From assembly GCF_004798685.1 (NCBI RefSeq), contig NZ_CP039291.1, positions 248,001 to 312,000 on the forward strand: a DNA stretch of 64,000 bases, given 5' to 3'. The notes beneath the pieces were generated by a model that was given only the letters and a program-made list of their open reading frames with translations, ran no database searches and was not told the DNA's origin. A program made the translations under genes and the position numbers. How positions within the stretch are numbered: the first letter of the stretch is position 1; each line of letters starts with the position of its first letter. Shown here piece by piece: positions 62,209-64,000 of this stretch. The stretch is from Cellulomonas shaoxiangyii. GTDB taxonomy: Bacteria > Actinomycetota > Actinomycetes > Actinomycetales > Cellulomonadaceae.

Positions 62209-63030
62209 GTGCCCGCCAACGACACCTTCGTCCTGCGTCCCTTCGAGGGCCTGCCCGGTGAGCCCGACTGGGTCGCGCTCCGCGAGCTGGTCCCCGCCGC
62301 CACCGCGACCGCCCGGACCACCGCCGAGCACGGCGCGCGCGACGTCGTCGTGACGACCGTGCTGCCCAGCTCCTGGTCCGCGCTGCACCGCGCCGACGGC
62401 ACCGTGCTGCTCGCCCTGCAGACCGGGACGAGCTCGGGCGACGCGAGCCGCGACCTTGCGACCGCGCTGCTGCTCGCGCTCGACGCCGAGCCCGGCACCG
62501 CGATCGAGACGATCGGCCTGCCGACGCCGGGTCCCCGCCTGCAGGACGTGCTCGACCTGTCCGTGCCGTTCGAGGTCACGGTCGAGGAGAGCTTCTCCTA
62601 CTGGCTCGACCCCAGCACCGAGAAGACGCCGGAGCTCGAGGCCGCCATCGAGGAGGCCGACGCCGGCATCATCGACACCCGCAAGCTCGCCGCGGTGGAC
62701 TCCGCCTACTGGTGCCGGATGGGCGCCAGGGAGTACGTGCGCTGGGCGCAGGCGGAGGACGAGCAGGTCGTGCTCGACGGCCTCGCGCGCCTGCACGGCC
62801 GCCGCGAGTCCGGCTTCGACGGCGGGCGCTTCCTCGGCTACTTCCGCGCCGCCGGCCTGGTCGTGCCCGTGTGGGAGCTCGCCCGCGGGTCCGAGGCCGA
62901 CGACGTCGAGGCGCCCCTCGCCGAGTTCGCGCCGCGTCTGGCCGCGGCCATGGCCGACACCGCACCGCTCGACCCGAACGCCCGCCGCGCCCGTGCCGGG
63001 CTGGTCGCGCGGCAGGTCACGCTCCGCTGA
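62209..63030 (+). CDS. DUF5926-type conserved actinobacterial protein
   Basis: The 273-residue soluble protein has a start LRPFEGLPGEPDWVALRELVPAATA and a SFSYWLDPSTEKTPELEAAIEEAD segment that I recognise from DUF5926-type actinobacterial proteins. In the versions I recall, a Cys/His-containing SEC-C-like segment precedes this, and here it is absent. Function is unknown. The closing part has LGYFRAAGLVVPVWELA and then a short C-terminal tail. The GTG start fits a leaderless transcript. The gene is followed on the same strand by a GT2 gene, a common neighbour order as far as I recall. Confidence 0.75.
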   Translation: MPANDTFVLRPFEGLPGEPDWVALRELVPAATATARTTAEHGARDVVVTTVLPSSWSALHRADGTVLLALQTGTSSGDASRDLATALLLALDAEPGTAIETIGLPTPGPRLQDVLDLSVPFEVTVEESFSYWLDPSTEKTPELEAAIEEADAGIIDTRKLAAVDSAYWCRMGAREYVRWAQAEDEQVVLDGLARLHGRRESGFDGGRFLGYFRAAGLVVPVWELARGSEADDVEAPLAEFAPRLAAAMADTAPLDPNARRARAGLVARQVTLR

Positions 63031-63123
63031 ATCGTGCGCGACCTGCGCGTCCGTCCGGGTGGCGGCGGGGTCGCACGGCTCGGACGGGGCGTGGTCGTGA
63101 GGCGGCCGCGCCCCGTTCGTCGC

Positions 63124-63129
63124 TAGGGT
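63124..63129 (+). promoter_or_regulatory. candidate -10 for leaderless GT2 gene
   Basis: TAGGGT lies 7 nt before the GTG at 63137. It supports that start over the GTG at 63128, which would overlap this element. Confidence 0.45.
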
Positions 63130-63136
63130 GGGAGCC

Positions 63137-63958
63137 GTGACACCCACGGGGAGCGAGGCCGGCCGCAGCCAGGAGAAGGCCGTCGAGAGCCGCCCCCGCG
63201 GGCCCCGGCAGCGTCAGCGCGTCGCCGTGATCATCCCGGCGAAGGACGAGTCCCGGCGCATCGCCGCGACCGTCCGCTCCGCGCGCGCCATCCCGCACGT
63301 CGACCTCGTCCTCGTGGTCGACGACGGGTCGGAGGACAACACGCAGCACGTCGCGCGTGAGGCCGGTGCGGTCGTCGTGCGGCACTCCCACAACCGCGGC
63401 AAGGCGGCCGCCATGGAGACGGGCGCCGCGGTCGTCGCGATGCGCGACGCGCCGGACCGCCTGCCCCGCATGCTCCTCTTCATCGACGGCGACCTCGGCG
63501 ACACGGCCGTCAACACCGCGCCGCTGGTCGCGCCCGTCCTCGACGGCGTCACGGACCTCACGATCGCCCTGCTGCCGCCGCAGCCCGGTGCCGGCGGCCG
63601 CGGGCTCGTCGTCGGCGCCGCGCGCCGGGCGATCGTCTCGATGACGGGGTGGACGCCGACGCAGCCGCTGTCCGGCATGCGGTGCCTCACGCGCGCGGCG
63701 TTCGAGGCGGCGACGCCGCTCGCCCGCGGGTGGGGCGTCGAGGTCGGCATGACCATCGACCTGCTGCGGCAGGGCTACCGCGTGCTCGAGGTGCCCTGCG
63801 ACCTGCGGCACCGTCCGTCCGGCACGGACCTCAAGGGCCAGCTGCACCGGGCCGCGCAGTACCGCGACGTGCAGATCGCGGTCAACGCCCGCCGCGCGCG
63901 CTCGGCGGCGTCGTCGGTGCGTCGGACGCTGACGCCGGGGGAGCGCCCGGTCCGCTGA
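63137..63958 (+). CDS. family 2 glycosyltransferase, soluble type
   Basis: The 273-residue protein has a basic N-terminus of about 30 residues, then the GT-A domain: VAVIIPAKDESRRIAATV, LVLVVDDGSEDNTQHVAREAGA with the DDGS motif, RHSHNRGKAAAMETGA, LLFIDGDLGDT as the DxD-like site, and later SGMRCLTRAAFEA. The fold resembles glucosyl-3-phosphoglycerate synthase and dolichol-phosphate mannosyltransferase-type enzymes. No transmembrane segments. The acceptor and donor are not predictable. The gene lies 106 nt after the DUF5926-type gene and ends 42 nt before the window's right edge. Confidence 0.88.
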   Translation: MTPTGSEAGRSQEKAVESRPRGPRQRQRVAVIIPAKDESRRIAATVRSARAIPHVDLVLVVDDGSEDNTQHVAREAGAVVVRHSHNRGKAAAMETGAAVVAMRDAPDRLPRMLLFIDGDLGDTAVNTAPLVAPVLDGVTDLTIALLPPQPGAGGRGLVVGAARRAIVSMTGWTPTQPLSGMRCLTRAAFEAATPLARGWGVEVGMTIDLLRQGYRVLEVPCDLRHRPSGTDLKGQLHRAAQYRDVQIAVNARRARSAASSVRRTLTPGERPVR

Positions 63959-64000
63959 CCGTCGGCCGGTCCGCGGCCGCACCGTCCCGCCCGGCCGCGT

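Overview
The window is very GC-rich with strong G/C preference at third codon positions, many GTG starts (one TTG), and densely packed short operons. GH31, GH20 and GH26 glycosidases, an F420-type oxidoreductase family member, an LmeA-like (DUF2993) protein and many apparently leaderless genes point to a high-GC actinobacterium. I infer a Cellulomonadaceae-like organism. I see no tRNA, rRNA, CRISPR array, transposase or phage genes.

Layout. 1-6046: tail of an unknown gene, then an oligopeptide-type ABC importer operon (binding lipoprotein, two permeases, two ATPases), interrupted after the binding-protein gene by a small opposite-strand membrane protein. 6070-13813: an OmpA-domain lipoprotein, a small unknown protein, a GH31 glucosidase, a deazaflavin-type oxidoreductase, and a YdeI-like protein coupled to an amino acid permease. 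14142-22455: a helical unknown protein, an exported HNH nuclease, a long minus-strand run (LmeA-like, M50 peptidase, ThrE-like exporter, IclR regulator, GH20 hexosaminidase), and a small anchored protein. 22505-28565: SbcCD, a STAS protein, a YbaK-type deacylase and a tail-anchored protein. 28805-48195: HrpA helicase, an orphan PIN protein, a saccharopine-dehydrogenase-like enzyme, an APC permease, a YtxH-like protein, gluconokinase, CorA, two MFS transporters, two convergent PQQ-like propeller paralogs, a ThDP enzyme, a DUF2231 protein and a small acetyltransferase.

48196-59216 is the most distinctive part. A three-gene cassette occurs twice in tandem: a membrane GT2 polysaccharide synthase with a QxxRW motif, a membrane-anchored GH26 glycosidase on a stalk of 15-residue repeats, and a UDP-glucose 6-dehydrogenase. 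Each cassette follows a 430-510 nt leader with a CRP/GlxR-like palindrome, and each ends in a strong hairpin terminator. The copies alternate between stretches of identical DNA and diverged stretches, as expected from gene conversion. A phosphoglucomutase gene follows convergently. Together these genes could make, polymerise and trim a glucuronate-containing exopolysaccharide. The polymer and the GH26 substrate cannot be read from sequence.

59217-64000 also holds a lipid kinase of the DAGK family, a DUF5926-type protein and a small soluble GT2. Intergenic DNA contains two kinds of repeat: hairpins built on a GAGCGCRCC core at three loci, and a 19-bp tandem array near 43.7 kb. A separate 16-bp hairpin lies at 14.0 kb.
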